Of a DNA stretch of 64,000 bases, positions 24,801 through 36,639 are shown one piece after another. The DNA comes from Hymenoscyphus infarciens (Eukaryota > Ascomycota > Leotiomycetes > Helotiales > Helotiaceae), in the NCBI GenBank assembly GCA_001414345.1, contig LLCB01000108.1:1-64000 (forward strand), written 5' to 3'. The notes under the pieces are model-generated. The model was given only the letters and a program-made list of their open reading frames with translations. It did no database searches and was not told the DNA's origin. Within the stretch, counting starts at the first letter, position 1; each line of letters starts with the position of its first letter. Position numbers and translations under genes: made by a program.

Positions 24801-26660
24801 CTTATATATCCTAGTTAGCTATAAATCGAATTAGAAGATTTATAATAAAGAACTATCTATTATTATAGAAGCTTTTAAGAAATAGCATCTTAAACTTATA
24901 TTATATTAGAAGTGTATTAATATATATTTAAACTATAAATTATTAGAATACTTTATAACAACTAAGCTACTTATAACTAAGTAAGTCTAATAAATAGAGT
25001 TTTTATTAGACTTTAACTTTTAGATCTAATTTACGTCTAAGAAGAGTAATTAAAAAGCAGATATATTAACTTAATATAAATAAGACTTAAAAACTTATAA
25101 TTAAGCTAAATTAGATAGCTACTTATATACTCTTTTAAGACTTAATCGGTTAAACCTTTAAATTAACGTTAAACTTACTTAGATCTTTTTATAAGAATAT
25201 TCTACATCTCTTAATATAATAGATATTATTCTAGAGTTAAGTTTAGATATGATTTAGAAGTTAAAAGAAGATAACCTATACTTTTTTTAAAAAGAACGTT
25301 ATAAACTTCTAAATAGATACTCTATCTTACTAGATAATTTACTCCTTTTTAAGAATCGACTTTACGTTTAAAGAAATACTAAACTCTATATAAAGCTAAT
25401 TAGAGAAGTCTATAACTAAGTATCTAGTACTTACTTAAGTATAAAAAAGATATACTAGTTATTAGTATAATACTACTACTAGGTTAGACTAGGTTTAGAC
25501 TATAAGAGGTATATAGAGAATTGTCAAGCTTATAAATACTTCTATTCTTAATAAACTAAGTAATAAGGCTTTCTTTACCCTCTACCTATACCTAACTATT
25601 TTATATAATATTTATATATAGATTTTAAATTATTCTTAAAAGATAAACATAGATTTAACGCTATACTAGTATTTATTAACCGACTTAGAAAGGATTTAGT
25701 ATTAATACTCTACTATTTAACTATAGACGCTAAAAGCTTAGCTAAACTCTTTATTTAATAGATTTACTATTTTAGTTACTACTTTAAATTAATTATATCT
25801 AATTAAAGACCTTAATTTATATTATTATTTTAGACTAAATTTTATTAAATAATTAATATTAAGCTTAAGCTTAGTACTACCTACTATAAATAAATAGATA
25901 GATAGATAGAGATAATAAACTAATATATTAATTAAAGACTAAAGCCTTTTATAAACTACTACTAAGATAACTAGAGTAAATTAATCTTCTTAATAAATAG
26001 AGTATAAATAATACTTCTATACTTATCTATTAGTATAACCTCTTATTAGCTTAAGTTTAGACTTGACTTAAAGACTTTATAAGACTAGAATATACTAAAG
26101 ACGTCTATTCCTTAGGAACGTCTTAACTATAATAAGGTAGTAAAAGTAGCTTAATATATATACTCTACTTAAGAGATAGCTAAAGATAATATAGATAAGG
26201 CTTAGAAAAGAATAGAGAATAGTATAAATTAATACTAAAGAGCTATTAACTAAGACGTTAGAGATAAAGTCTACTTATTTACTAAGAATCTTAAGATAAA
26301 TCGTCTTAGCTAAAAGCTTACTAAATAGTAGATAAGACCTTTTAAAATACTAGATCGTATAAGACACTTCTATAAACTAAAACTTCTAGAAGGATTATTA
26401 ATTTATAATATTTTCGCTTCTAATATACTTTTAAAGAATCTAAATACCTCTTTACTAAGATAAAAGGCTCTAGAGCCCTTACTAGATATTATTAAAGGTA
26501 TATAAGAATAGGAAGTTTAAGAAATACTTAGTAATAGACTTTTTAAAAGATAGCTATAGTACTAGATAAAATAGGTTAGATATAATTTAGATTCTACTTA
26601 GTATTTTATAAATAATTTTCAAGGTTTACTATATTATCTAAGAGACTTTTATACTAAATA
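21900..26660 (+). pseudogene. RIP-inactivated Gypsy gag-pol
   Basis: Read through TAG/TAA stops, the plus strand shows, in order: a gag-like region with a zinc-knuckle relic near 22680 whose cysteines have become tyrosines; a protease relic near 22970; reverse transcriptase with the YLDD catalytic motif at 24280-24291; RNase H near 24720-24880; an integrase core, including the relic of the conserved YHPQTDGQTE-type block near 25885-25915; and a chromodomain near 26490-26620. That order (RT, RNase H, integrase, chromodomain) is that of chromoviruses, a Ty3/Gypsy lineage. Start codons are lost because ATG becomes ATA under RIP. Confidence 0.85.
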
Positions 26661-26879
26661 TCTAGAAGAGCTAAGACTACTCTAACACCTCTCTAAATAG
26701 CTTAATATATAGGAATTAGATAAGAATTAAATAAAAGAGTTAATTTATAAAACTCTATTAATACTCTCTAATTCTAGTTACTCTTAATAAGGAACTTATA
26801 ATAAAAACCTAAGATAAAACACTAACTAATAGGAATATTTAAAGTTAATAAAGTAAAGAACTAAGACTAAGTTACTACT

Positions 26880-27560
26880 AAAACAGGGCCTACTAACTCT
26901 CTCTAGGCTATAGCCTCTCCTTTCTCTAACTTATTATCCTCCTCTCTACTCTCCTAAGTATAAGGAGCCTAAATCGGCTCTTCCTTTACTACCTTCTCCT
27001 TATAAGGACGCTTCTTACCTTAGCAACCTCTTATAACCGGCTTTAAGAAGGACGTCTATAAACTCTTTAGGTAGGCCTTAAAGAGGACCTAAACCTAGGT
27101 TTAGATAGAGGTTCTACTCTCTATAATATAGCGTAAGAACTATTAAATATTAGTAACTAAAACCTCTTTAATAAATAAGAGGTACTTATAGTAACCTTAG
27201 CGTAAAGCGTCTAAGTCTTCTCTAAGAGAGTAAACTATACCTTTAAACTATTCTTTAATACTTCTATACTAGTAATAACTAATACCTTATCTAAGGCCTT
27301 AGTAGCCTTCTTAATCTCTCTCTTCTCCTTCTTAAGCTTAAGCTTACTAAACTCCTTCTTTATAAACTATAGTAACTACCTAAGTTAGAACAGATTTAGT
27401 ATATATTTAAGATTAAACTTACTAGAATATATATAGTATTCTACTCTATATAGTACTTATACTTCTTTAACTTTAGCTTCTTAAAAGCGTATATATAATC
27501 TCTATTCTAAGATTTTACCTAAAGACACTAAACGTAGCAGACTCGGTAGACAGCTAGAAG
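26880..27560 (-). pseudogene. Antisense coding-like tract in the Gypsy 3' region
   Basis: Between the chromodomain and the 3' LTR, the minus strand has a long stretch interrupted only by TAG/TAA, including a lysine/glutamate-rich segment with KEFSKLKLKKEKREIKKATK and a following ITSIEVLKNSLKV. An ATG survives near 27570. At least one frame change lies inside it. I do not recognise a family. Because RIP makes nearly all stops look like former Gln/Trp codons, the evidence is only suggestive. Confidence 0.35.
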
Positions 27561-28164
27561 CATACTAGGAGGATATAAGAGAGGTATTTTACTATATTAG
27601 ATTAGCTCTAAATTAGGTCTAATTAAGAAGAGAAGAACTTACTTTTATATATATATATATAATATATATATTCTAGGAAAACAAGTTAGTATATAAGGAT
27701 ATATCTAATTAGAAGGTATTCTTACTATTTATATTATTTAGATAAAAAGAAAAGAAGAAGAGAAGTTAGAATCGAAGAAAAGTCGCCTACTAATATACTA
27801 CTTATAATAATAGCTATTACTTTACGATTGTTATTTATTACTTAATAATTACTATTATAATATATAATAATAGTAAGAATATAATAACTCTATAGTAGTA
27901 TACCGCTTTCTATCTACTAGTTAATCATTAGCTTCTCTTCTATTTATATCCTATTATTATATAATATATAGTAGTAAACAAAGAGCGATTAGCTCTTAAA
28001 ATAATAATACTACTAGCTACTAACCCTACCTCGACTACTATATACTATAATAGCAGATAAATTACATTCTTTATAATAAAGAGATAAATAATACTCTAAT
28101 TAACCTAATACTATGCCGATTAATAACCGAAGACTTAGAACGAGTCTTTTTAAAGAAGAGAGGA

Positions 28165-28661
28165 TATAATAACATATTATCCTAGATTATTATATAATAG
28201 CTAGATTATTATATAATAGCACTATTCTAAATTATCAGTATTTATAAAACTACTAATACCTCTAAGTACTACTAATACCTCTAATACCTCTAGAGCTAAG
28301 ATTATAAATAACTAATACTTATATAAGCGAAGTACTAAAGGTATTAATATCTAACATTTATATATAGAAGGGATTAAGGTTTAGATATTATATATTTAGC
28401 TTTCTAAAGAATTAGAGGTTATATATTTAGCTTTTTAGCTCTTATTATTTAGTATTAGCTATATTAGGTAGAGCTTAGTTATTATTATTATTAGAACTTA
28501 GAAGCTTCTAACCTCTTATATATAGACGTTTATATTTAGTATAAAAGAGAGACAGTTATTATTTTCTTCTATATTAGAGCCTTATATCTACTTACGTTAT
28601 TTAGTCTCGAACGTACTCTTATATACCTCTTCTTCTATAGTGTGTATTTCGTACTATTATA
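28165..28661 (+). repeat. 3' LTR of the Gypsy element
   Basis: 497 bp, pairing exactly in length with the 5' LTR. It is followed by ACGCT, the mutated target-site duplicate. Confidence 0.9.
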
Positions 28662-28675
28662 ACGCTTTAGAAGGT

Positions 28676-31600
28676 TAATAAGGAAGAGTATACCTAAAGG
28701 TTATAAGAGATTAAAGATATACGAGGTAAGTATATTATACTAGAGCCTAATTTTATATAGAGTATCGATAGATATTATAAATTAAGGTTTATTAGTATTA
28801 AGATATATACTAGTATTAATACTTATATTTAATTTATCTCTTAGAACTATTATAATATCTTGAATAATATAGTAGTATCTACTCTATAGTAATATAGCGA
28901 CATTATAAGTAGCCTTAGAAAGATACTATACTATATATAATCGGATTAAGAATCAGAATCTCTAATAATAGTAGACGCTTATTATATACTTTATTAATAA
29001 TAAGTTATAGAAAGTAGTAGAGAGCTATACTAATTTTTAGACCTATATTAGTTTAGTACTTCTATAGCTAACTAATATATTAAGGCTTAGTAGAGATAGC
29101 TTATAAAAGAGTCCTTAAATAAGTAGAAGATATACTTCTAGAGTATTTGTAAAAAGAGGTTGTTTTCTAAAAAGAGCCTCTCTAATATAATTGCTATATT
29201 ATATATATATATTCTAATTATTTAGAAGAAGGTTTAAACGTTTATATATATATAGAATTGCTATTATATTTATACTAATACTAATTAAGAGTATAGAGTA
29301 CTAGGAGTACTATAAACTAACTTTTACTATCCTAAGAGTAAAGAGTATCTAGTAAACGATTATAGTATTAAAGTACTTACTAAGAAGCTTACTAAGCTTT
29401 AGGAATTATATAAGGATTAGGATATTAATATATATTTACTCTAGGTAACTCTAGAGTAGTACGAAATAAAATTATTAATATATAAATATACATTATTAAT
29501 TAATAAGATAATATATATTAAAAAGAGAGAAACTTATACTATAATATACTTAGATTTAAGAGTAGAATTATTAGTATATATTTAAGAGAGTAATTTAATA
29601 GAATTAAGCCTTTTAGATAAGCTAGAGAGAGTATATAAGTAAGAGCTATACTCTAAGGTAGTTTAAGGATTAAAAGAAGCTAAGAAAGCTAATTAAGATA
29701 AATTTAGTATATACTTTAGTAATAAAGGTAGAAGCGATTAAGCAACGAATATAGTACTAGATTATCTATATAATAGCAACTTCTTAGATAAGGAATTAGA
29801 GAAGTTAGATAACAATAGTTTAACAGGATTAGATAAGGATTTAAGAGAGTATATAACTAATAGATATACCTTACTAGTTAAAGATAATTTAGAAGGAGAT
29901 TTAGAGACAGATATTAGTAGATAAACTTATATTTAATTAATCTACTCTAGAGGTTACTAATTTATTCTTAAGATTAGGCCTCCTTCTTTATAAAGCTCTT
30001 CTACTAACAGACGGTATTAAACGTTATTATTATAGTAGAGTACCTTAATAACTCTAATCCTAGGTTATCTACTAAAAGATACTCTCTTAAATCTATTTAA
30101 AGAGTAAGGTTCTAAATCTATCCCCTCTTTCTATATTAATAACCTTATACTTAATATATATTCCTAGCTATAGTAGTATATCTAAGATTATAGTATTATA
30201 ATCTACTAACTAACTATAGACCCTATAATAGTCTATAATTATAATTACTTATTAGCTAGGGTAAATAGAACGTTAATAGAGAGTAATATAACGAAGGAAG
30301 TATATATTACTCTCTATAAAAGGTATAAAGAGTTAGTTAGCAGCGTTGCTTTTACTATCTATAATTAATAAGTAAATAGATATATTAAACTAGGAATAAA
30401 CCTATACTAAATATAGGCTAAGCTCTAAGCCTAAAATTCATATATTTTAGATATAAAAAAAGGCTTAATATAACTCTAGAGAGGAATAGACATGTTTATT
30501 AACTTTTAATTAAATTTAGAAGTAATTTATATAAGGTTTTAAGTATAGTTATAAGTATATAATTCTCTAAGTGCCTAGAGAGAGATTTTAGTAGAGTAAA
30601 CCTACTAACTACGACTATTAGTACTAAGTCTAATTTATAAATTACTTACTACTACTAATAAAAGTTAATAATCTTAGACTCTTAAATCTTTAAAAAATCG
30701 TAATATTATAGGTTCTATATCTATTAAGTTCTAGTTAGCTTTATAGATATAAATAATACTATTCTATATCTAAATTAAAAGTAAAAGAATTAATTTAGAA
30801 TATTATATTTTTAAGCTATTTTAAGTATATAGATTACTAACTTTTATTAGTAGTAGTAAATAATTTATAAATTAGGCTTAGTGTTGATTACTTATCTTTA
30901 AAACCTTCTTAGTCTTTTAGAGAGGTTTTTAAGCTAGCCTCTAAGTAGTTACTTAGAGTAGAATATCCTTTAATCTAGCCTTACTTATACCTACTTCTAT
31001 AAATACTTATAGAATAGTAAATAAAGTCTTAGCCTTTATAGAGGATAATATACTATATAGCTAGTAATTATTTAATATATACTAGAATAGTATATTAGAG
31101 CCTTATAAATAGTATTAAAAGTAAGAAGTAAGATATAAGAGGTTATATAGTTTAAGTAGAATAGTTCTTTAATTTTCCTACTTTTATTTTATTACTTTTA
31201 TTTATACTTTTAGAAGCCTTATATCTACTACTTTATAATACTAAAAACATGCTAGAATGTCTTAATATTAGTCTTTTAAATGCTTAGAAGTTTAGACTTC
31301 TTATTCTAAGGGTTTAAAGCTTAAAGTGTACTCTTATTACTTCCTAGCGAACCTAGTAAGTGCTCTAGAAAATCACGTGTCTATGCTTCTTTAGAGGCTA
31401 GGTAAACCACCTTCTAATAATAAGATTAAGAACTGTTTATAAAAAGTAAAAGACTACTCTATAAAAGCTATAATATAAAGCTCTAATAGCTAGAAGAAGA
31501 AATAATAGTTGATTATAGAGTCTAGGAAGAAGTAAGAGGCTATTATAGAACGTTCTACTACTAACTACTTTACTCTTATTATTAAGTAAAAGGAGGATAA

Positions 31601-33270
31601 ATTAGCTATAGCTAGAGAGTAAGCTATTTAGAAGGAAAAGGCTAGAGTTAGATAATCCTTCTTTATAAAAGCTTCTAATAAGACTAAAACAATTAGAGTA
31701 AAAGCATATAAGAAGGGATTTATCCTTAATAAGAAAAAGGCTAAAAGTAAGTAGTACTCTTAAATTTAATATATACTACTAATTAGTATAGGCTTACTAG
31801 CTCCTCCTCTAACCTATAAGACGCTAAAGCTTATCTCTATTACTAAAATCTATATTCGAGTAGCTCTATATATCTATATATATATAACGAGTACTAAGGA
31901 CTTCTCTACTACTAAGAGTATTCTTATAATTATATATACTTCTATAATATAACGTAGTAAGATAGTTAGAGTATAAATTAATAACGACTTTCTATTTTAG
32001 ATACCTTACTTACCTACTAGTAACTCTAAGGATCTATTTAACTTTAAATTAGTACTCTAGAATATATAAGCTAAAAGGTTTATTATTAAGCTCTTAGAGG
32101 ATATCTACTATATAATCTCTACTCCTAGTAGGTAGAATCTTATTAATATACTACTTCTTACTAATAAGGTAGAAGACGTCTTTCTAGCTATAAACGTTAC
32201 TATTAGAAAGAGGAAAGCTAAGTAATTAAGTACTATAGATTATAAGAAGGTAGACGATATATAGGCTCTTATATAATACTTTAATTTACTAAAAGGTCTT
32301 ATTAATAAAAAGTATTATAAAGTATATATAGTATTTAATAGCTATACTAATAATAAGCCTTAATCTTCTAAAAAGAGGTAATCTATTATACTCTTATAGA
32401 ATATCTAAGAGCTACTAATTCTACTTTAACTCTTAGTATCTATTAAAGTACTTAATAATAAGCCTATTATATTCGAAGATAACGCTTAGAATAGAGAGAG
32501 AGATACTAGGCCTATACTATTATTAGGGGATAGTACTAGTACTAGAGTAAGTATAATATTAGTAGACGATTTAGAATTAGATAATCTTCTAGAGATATTT
32601 ATAATTATTATTACTTATCTAGAAGACTGCTTTATAATTATCGCTGCTTATTTAGAAGAGGAAGACGATAAGAATAATAATTCTAGAGATAGTTTTAGAA
32701 GTAATATAGGAAGTAAGGATATAGATATAGATATAAGAGAGGATGCTAATAGCGAAGGAGTATTAACTCTAGGCTTATACTCGCTGTCGCCTCTTATAAG
32801 AGATAAGGAGAAGGAGAGCTTAATAGTACTTACTAAGTTAAATACGTTAGAGAGAGTAGATAAGGTAGTATAATAATAGGTAGATATAGACGAGTAAATT
32901 ATAAGGGATCTTAATACTTAATTATATATAGATATTAATACTACTATTACTAAAGGTAGGCTTAAATTAATTAATAAAGAAGAGTAATTAAAACTTAATT
33001 AAGAGCTTAATAAGAGAGTCTTTGATTTACTCTTATCTACTCCTCTTATATCTACGAATATACTAATAAGTAAAATAATATCTACTACTACGATCGCTTC
33101 TATAAATAGCCTTAATTTAAAGAGAAAGAGAGGGGATACTCTCTCTTAAATAACTCTTACTAATTAACCCTCTTATACTACTAAAAAGGTTAAGATTATA
33201 TATAGTAAGTATAATAAGAAGAGAGATAAGAAGTAAGAGTATATAGTAGTAGATACTTTAAGTATAGATA
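28676..33270 (+). pseudogene. RIP-mutated coding tracts of element B1
   Basis: After the Gypsy insertion the plus strand carries a tract (28676-29930) readable as a mostly helical protein with segments such as VDAYYILY and LTKKLTKLQELYKDQDIN, and a second one (31940-33270) with NKVEDVFLAINVTIRKRK followed by a strongly acidic stretch of over 100 codons without any stop. They are separated by a MITE and non-coding sequence. The first tract probably begins left of the Gypsy insertion, at about 20000. No DDE transposase, helicase, tyrosine recombinase or reverse transcriptase motif was recognised, so the transposition mechanism is unknown. Homologous tracts lie in B2 (minus strand, about 45850-47100 and 34784-36114). 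Confidence 0.45.
30621..30884. mobile_element. 264-bp MITE inside element B1
   Basis: Terminal inverted repeats of about 57 bp (left GTACTAAGTCTAATTTATAA, right its near-complement ending GGCTTAGTGT). No coding capacity. A copy of exactly 264 bp occupies the homologous place in B2 (44900-45163), so it inserted before B was duplicated. The flanking target duplication is not clear. Confidence 0.75.
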
Positions 33271-33364
33271 CTAGAAGGATTATCTATAATACTTTAATTT
33301 TATTACTACTTTTTAGTTACTTTTTACTACCTTTATCTCTCCTTTTACTCTCTTTACTAAAGTA

Positions 33365-33395
33365 CTTAAATAATTATAATTTAAGATTATTTAAG
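33365..33395. repeat. Near-perfect palindrome in the right part of B1
   Basis: CTTAAATAATTATAA-T-TTAAGATTATTTAAG, one mismatch from perfect. It is a direct repeat of 19411-19441 together with about 50 bp of following sequence (CTAATTATATACTAATT...CTAATTAGG). Confidence 0.8.
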
Positions 33396-34022
33396 TACTT
33401 TAAGCACTACTTTACTAATTATATACTAATTATCTAATTAGGCTTAGCATCTCTTACTTTTAAGTTAAATTACAACTATAGTTATAATATTAAAAGTCTT
33501 AATTATCTCTTTTCCTCTCTTATTTATTAGGTACTTATATAACGTTATTATTTATACTAAGTATATATATTACTTTTAATAATTTATAATATTTTAGATA
33601 ATAGATTTAAAGTTATATTATACTTATATTTAGTATAGTACTAGATAGTATATATTAATAGAAAGTAAGTATTAAGTAATTATAATATATATATATTTAA
33701 TAGATATATATATACTATATTACCTTCTACTTTCTACCTCTACTTATACTTAAATTTTACAATTTAAGCCTTATAATTTAAGTATTATAAATTATAAATA
33801 CTCTTACTTTAAGCTTTAAGATTACTAATTTAAGCTTTTCGATTTACGTCTAAATAGCCTCTAAAAAATCTACGTTTATTAATTTACGATTTACGATTTA
33901 CGATTTAGCTCTAAAGAGCTATATACTTAAAAATCTAAGCTTTACGATTTATAATTTACGATTTACGATTTGCTATTTACGATTTAGTTAATCTAACTTT
34001 TTAGTATATTTAGAATGCTATA

Positions 34023-34031
34023 ATATCTAGG
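34023..34031. other. Junction between inverted elements B1 and B2
   Basis: The right TIR of B1 ends at about 34022 and the TIR of B2 starts at about 34032, leaving roughly nine bases (ATATCTAGG). The region 33880-34170 is thus a palindrome centred near 34027 with AAATCGT arrays on both arms. Confidence 0.6.
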
Positions 34032-36192
34032 TATAGTATCCTATATATACTAAAAGTTAGAATTAACTAAATCGTAAATTATAAATCGTAAATTATAAAT
34101 CGTAAATTATAAAGCTTAGATTTTTAAGTATATAGCTTTTTAAAGCTAAATCGTAAATCGTAAATTATAAATCAATAAATATAGATTTTTTAGAAGCTAT
34201 TTAAACATAAATCAAAATACTTAAATTAGTAATCTTAAAGCTTAAAATAAAAGTATTTATAATTTATAATACTTAAATTATAAGACTTAAATTATAAAAT
34301 TTAAATATAAGTAGAGGTAGAAAGTAGAAGGTAATATAGTATATATATATCTATTAAATATATATATATTATAATTACTTATTACTTACTCTCTATTAAT
34401 ATATACTATCTAGTACTATACTAAATATAAGTATAATATAACTTTAAATCTATTATCTAAAATATTATAAATTATTAAAAGTAATATATATACTTAGTAT
34501 AAATAATAACATTATATAAGTACTTAATAAATAAGAGAGGAAAAGAGATAATTAAGACTTTTAATATTATAAGTATAGATATAATTTAACTTAAGAGTAA
34601 GAGACGCTAAGCTTAATTAAATAATTAGTATATAATTAGTAAAGTAGTACTTAAAGTACTTAAATAATTTTAAATTATAATTATTTAAATACTTTAGTAA
34701 AAAGAGTAAAAGGAGAGTAAAGATAGTAAAAAGTAATTAAAAAGTAGTAATAAAATTAAAGTATTATAAATAATCCTTCTAGTATCTATATCTAAAGTAT
34801 CTACTATTATATACTCTTACTTCTTATCTCTCTTCTTATTATACTTATTATATATAATCTTAACCTTTTTAGTAGTATAAGAGAGTTAATTAGTAAGAGT
34901 TATTTAAGAGAGAGTATCTTCTCTCTTTCTCTTTAAATTAAGGCTATTTATAGAAGTAATTATAGTAGTAGATATTATTTTACTTACTAGCGTATTTATA
35001 AGTATAAGAGAAGTAGGTAAGAGCGAATTAGAGACTCTCTTATTAAGCTTTTAATCGAGTTTTAATTACTCTTTCTTATTAATTAATTTAAGCTTATCTT
35101 TAGTAATAGTAGTATTAATATCTATATATAATTAAGTATTAAGATCTCTTATAATTTACTTATTTATATCTACTTATTATTATACTACTTTATCTACTCT
35201 CTCTAGTGTATTTAACTTAGTAAGTGTTATTAAGCTCTTCTTCTTCTTATCTTTTATAAGAGGTAATAGTAAGTATAAGCTTAGAGTTAATACTCCTTTA
35301 CTATTAGTATTCTTCTCTATATCTATATCTATATCTATATCCTTACTTCCTATATTACTCTTAGAACCCTTTTTAGAATTATTATCTCTATTATCTTTCT
35401 CTTTTAAATAAGTAGTAATAATTATAGAGCAGTCTCTTAAGTAAGTGATAATAATTATAAATATCTCTAGAAGATTATCTAATTCTAAATTATCTATTAA
35501 TATTATACTTACTCTAGTACTAGTACTATCTCTTAATAATAGTATAAGCCTAGTATCTCTCTCTCTATTCTAAGCGTTATCTTTAAGTATAATAAGCTTA
35601 TTATTAGATACCTTAATAGGTATTAAGAGTCTAAGTAGAATTAGTAGCTCTTAAGTATCTTATAAGAGTACGATAGACTACCTCTTTTTAAAAGATTAAG
35701 GCTTATTATTAGTATAGCTATTAAATACTATATATACTTTATAGTACTTTTTATTAGTAAGACCTTTTAGTAAATTAAAGTATTATATAAGAGCTTATAT
35801 ATTATTTACCTCTTTATAATCTATAGTATTTAATTACTTAGCTTTCCTCTTCCTAATAGTAACATTTATAGCTAGAAAGACGTCTTCTACCTTATTAGTA
35901 AGAAGTAGTATATTAATAGAATCTTATCTACTAAGAGTAGGGATTATATAGTAGATATCCTCTAAGAGCTTAATAGTAAACCTTTTAGCTTATATATTCT
36001 AAAGTACTAATTTAAAGTTAAATAGATTCTTAAAGTTATTAGTAGATAAGTAAGATACTTAAAATAGAAAGTTATTATTAATTTATACTTTAACTATCTT
36101 ACTATATTATACTATAGAAGTATATATAATTATAGAGATACTCTTAGTAGTAGAAAAGTCTTTAGTACTCGTTATATATATATAGATATATA

Positions 36193-36345
36193 TGTTAAAC
36201 GGTATAATAAGTGGAACCTATATTATATTACTTAAGAAGTCTCTCTTAGAGAGATACTCCTCTTCTTATATAGGTATATAATCTAAGAGGCTAGAGAGAT
36301 AATATTATAGCGTATTATAGAGAGTATATACTATAATTTTTAATA
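36193..36345 (-). repeat. 3' LTR of the Copia element
   Basis: 153 bp, differing from the other LTR at about six positions, most of them transitions. It lies downstream of pol, which reads on the minus strand. Confidence 0.9.
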
Positions 36346-36639
36346 CTCTCCTTCGATCCTATAACTCCTAAAGCTATACTATCTTATCTTCGATAAACTT
36401 ATAACTAAAACCTTTAAAAGATTAAGAGCTAGAGAAGAATAAATAAGTATTAGTTATACTAAGACTTATAATTATCTCCTTCTCCTAAGCTATATATAAA
36501 CAAGGCCTATAGAGAGGAGCTTCTTCTAGTAGACTTCTTTAGTCGTTTTTATATAACTAAGAGTTACTCGTACTTAGTAGACTTCTTTAGTTATAAATAT
36601 AAAAAGAAGGAAAAAGAAAGAAAGGAAAGAAGAGTATTA

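Larger units (their letters stand above)
20548..28661 (+). mobile_element. Ty3/Gypsy LTR retrotransposon inserted in B1
   Basis: 8,114 bp element with two 497-bp LTRs, internal gag-pol on the plus strand and a 5-bp target duplication (GCGCT at 20543-20547, ACGCT at 28662-28666; the difference is one G-to-A change). LTR ends are TA...TA, consistent with RIP of TG...CA. The uninterrupted site is present in element B2 near 47120, which confirms the boundaries. The element is heavily RIP-mutated and cannot encode functional protein. Confidence 0.9.
19113..34022 (+). mobile_element. Element B1: ~6.8 kb TIR element of unknown family, carrying a nested Gypsy element
   Basis: Net length is about 6.79 kb after removing the Gypsy insertion. 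Both ends carry CTAGATATACTAAAAAGTCGG-type TIRs followed by arrays of AAATCGT/AAATCGC, the same as in the two short elements. The whole sequence recurs in reverse orientation as B2 (34032-48630). RIP has removed most TpG/CpA, so nearly all ATG codons are gone. Two tracts on the plus strand (28676-29930 and 31940-33270) still read as protein if TAG/TAA are taken as former Gln/Trp codons, but I recognise no transposase domain. An ancestral 264-bp MITE lies inside. Boundaries are set by the TIRs. Confidence 0.75.
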
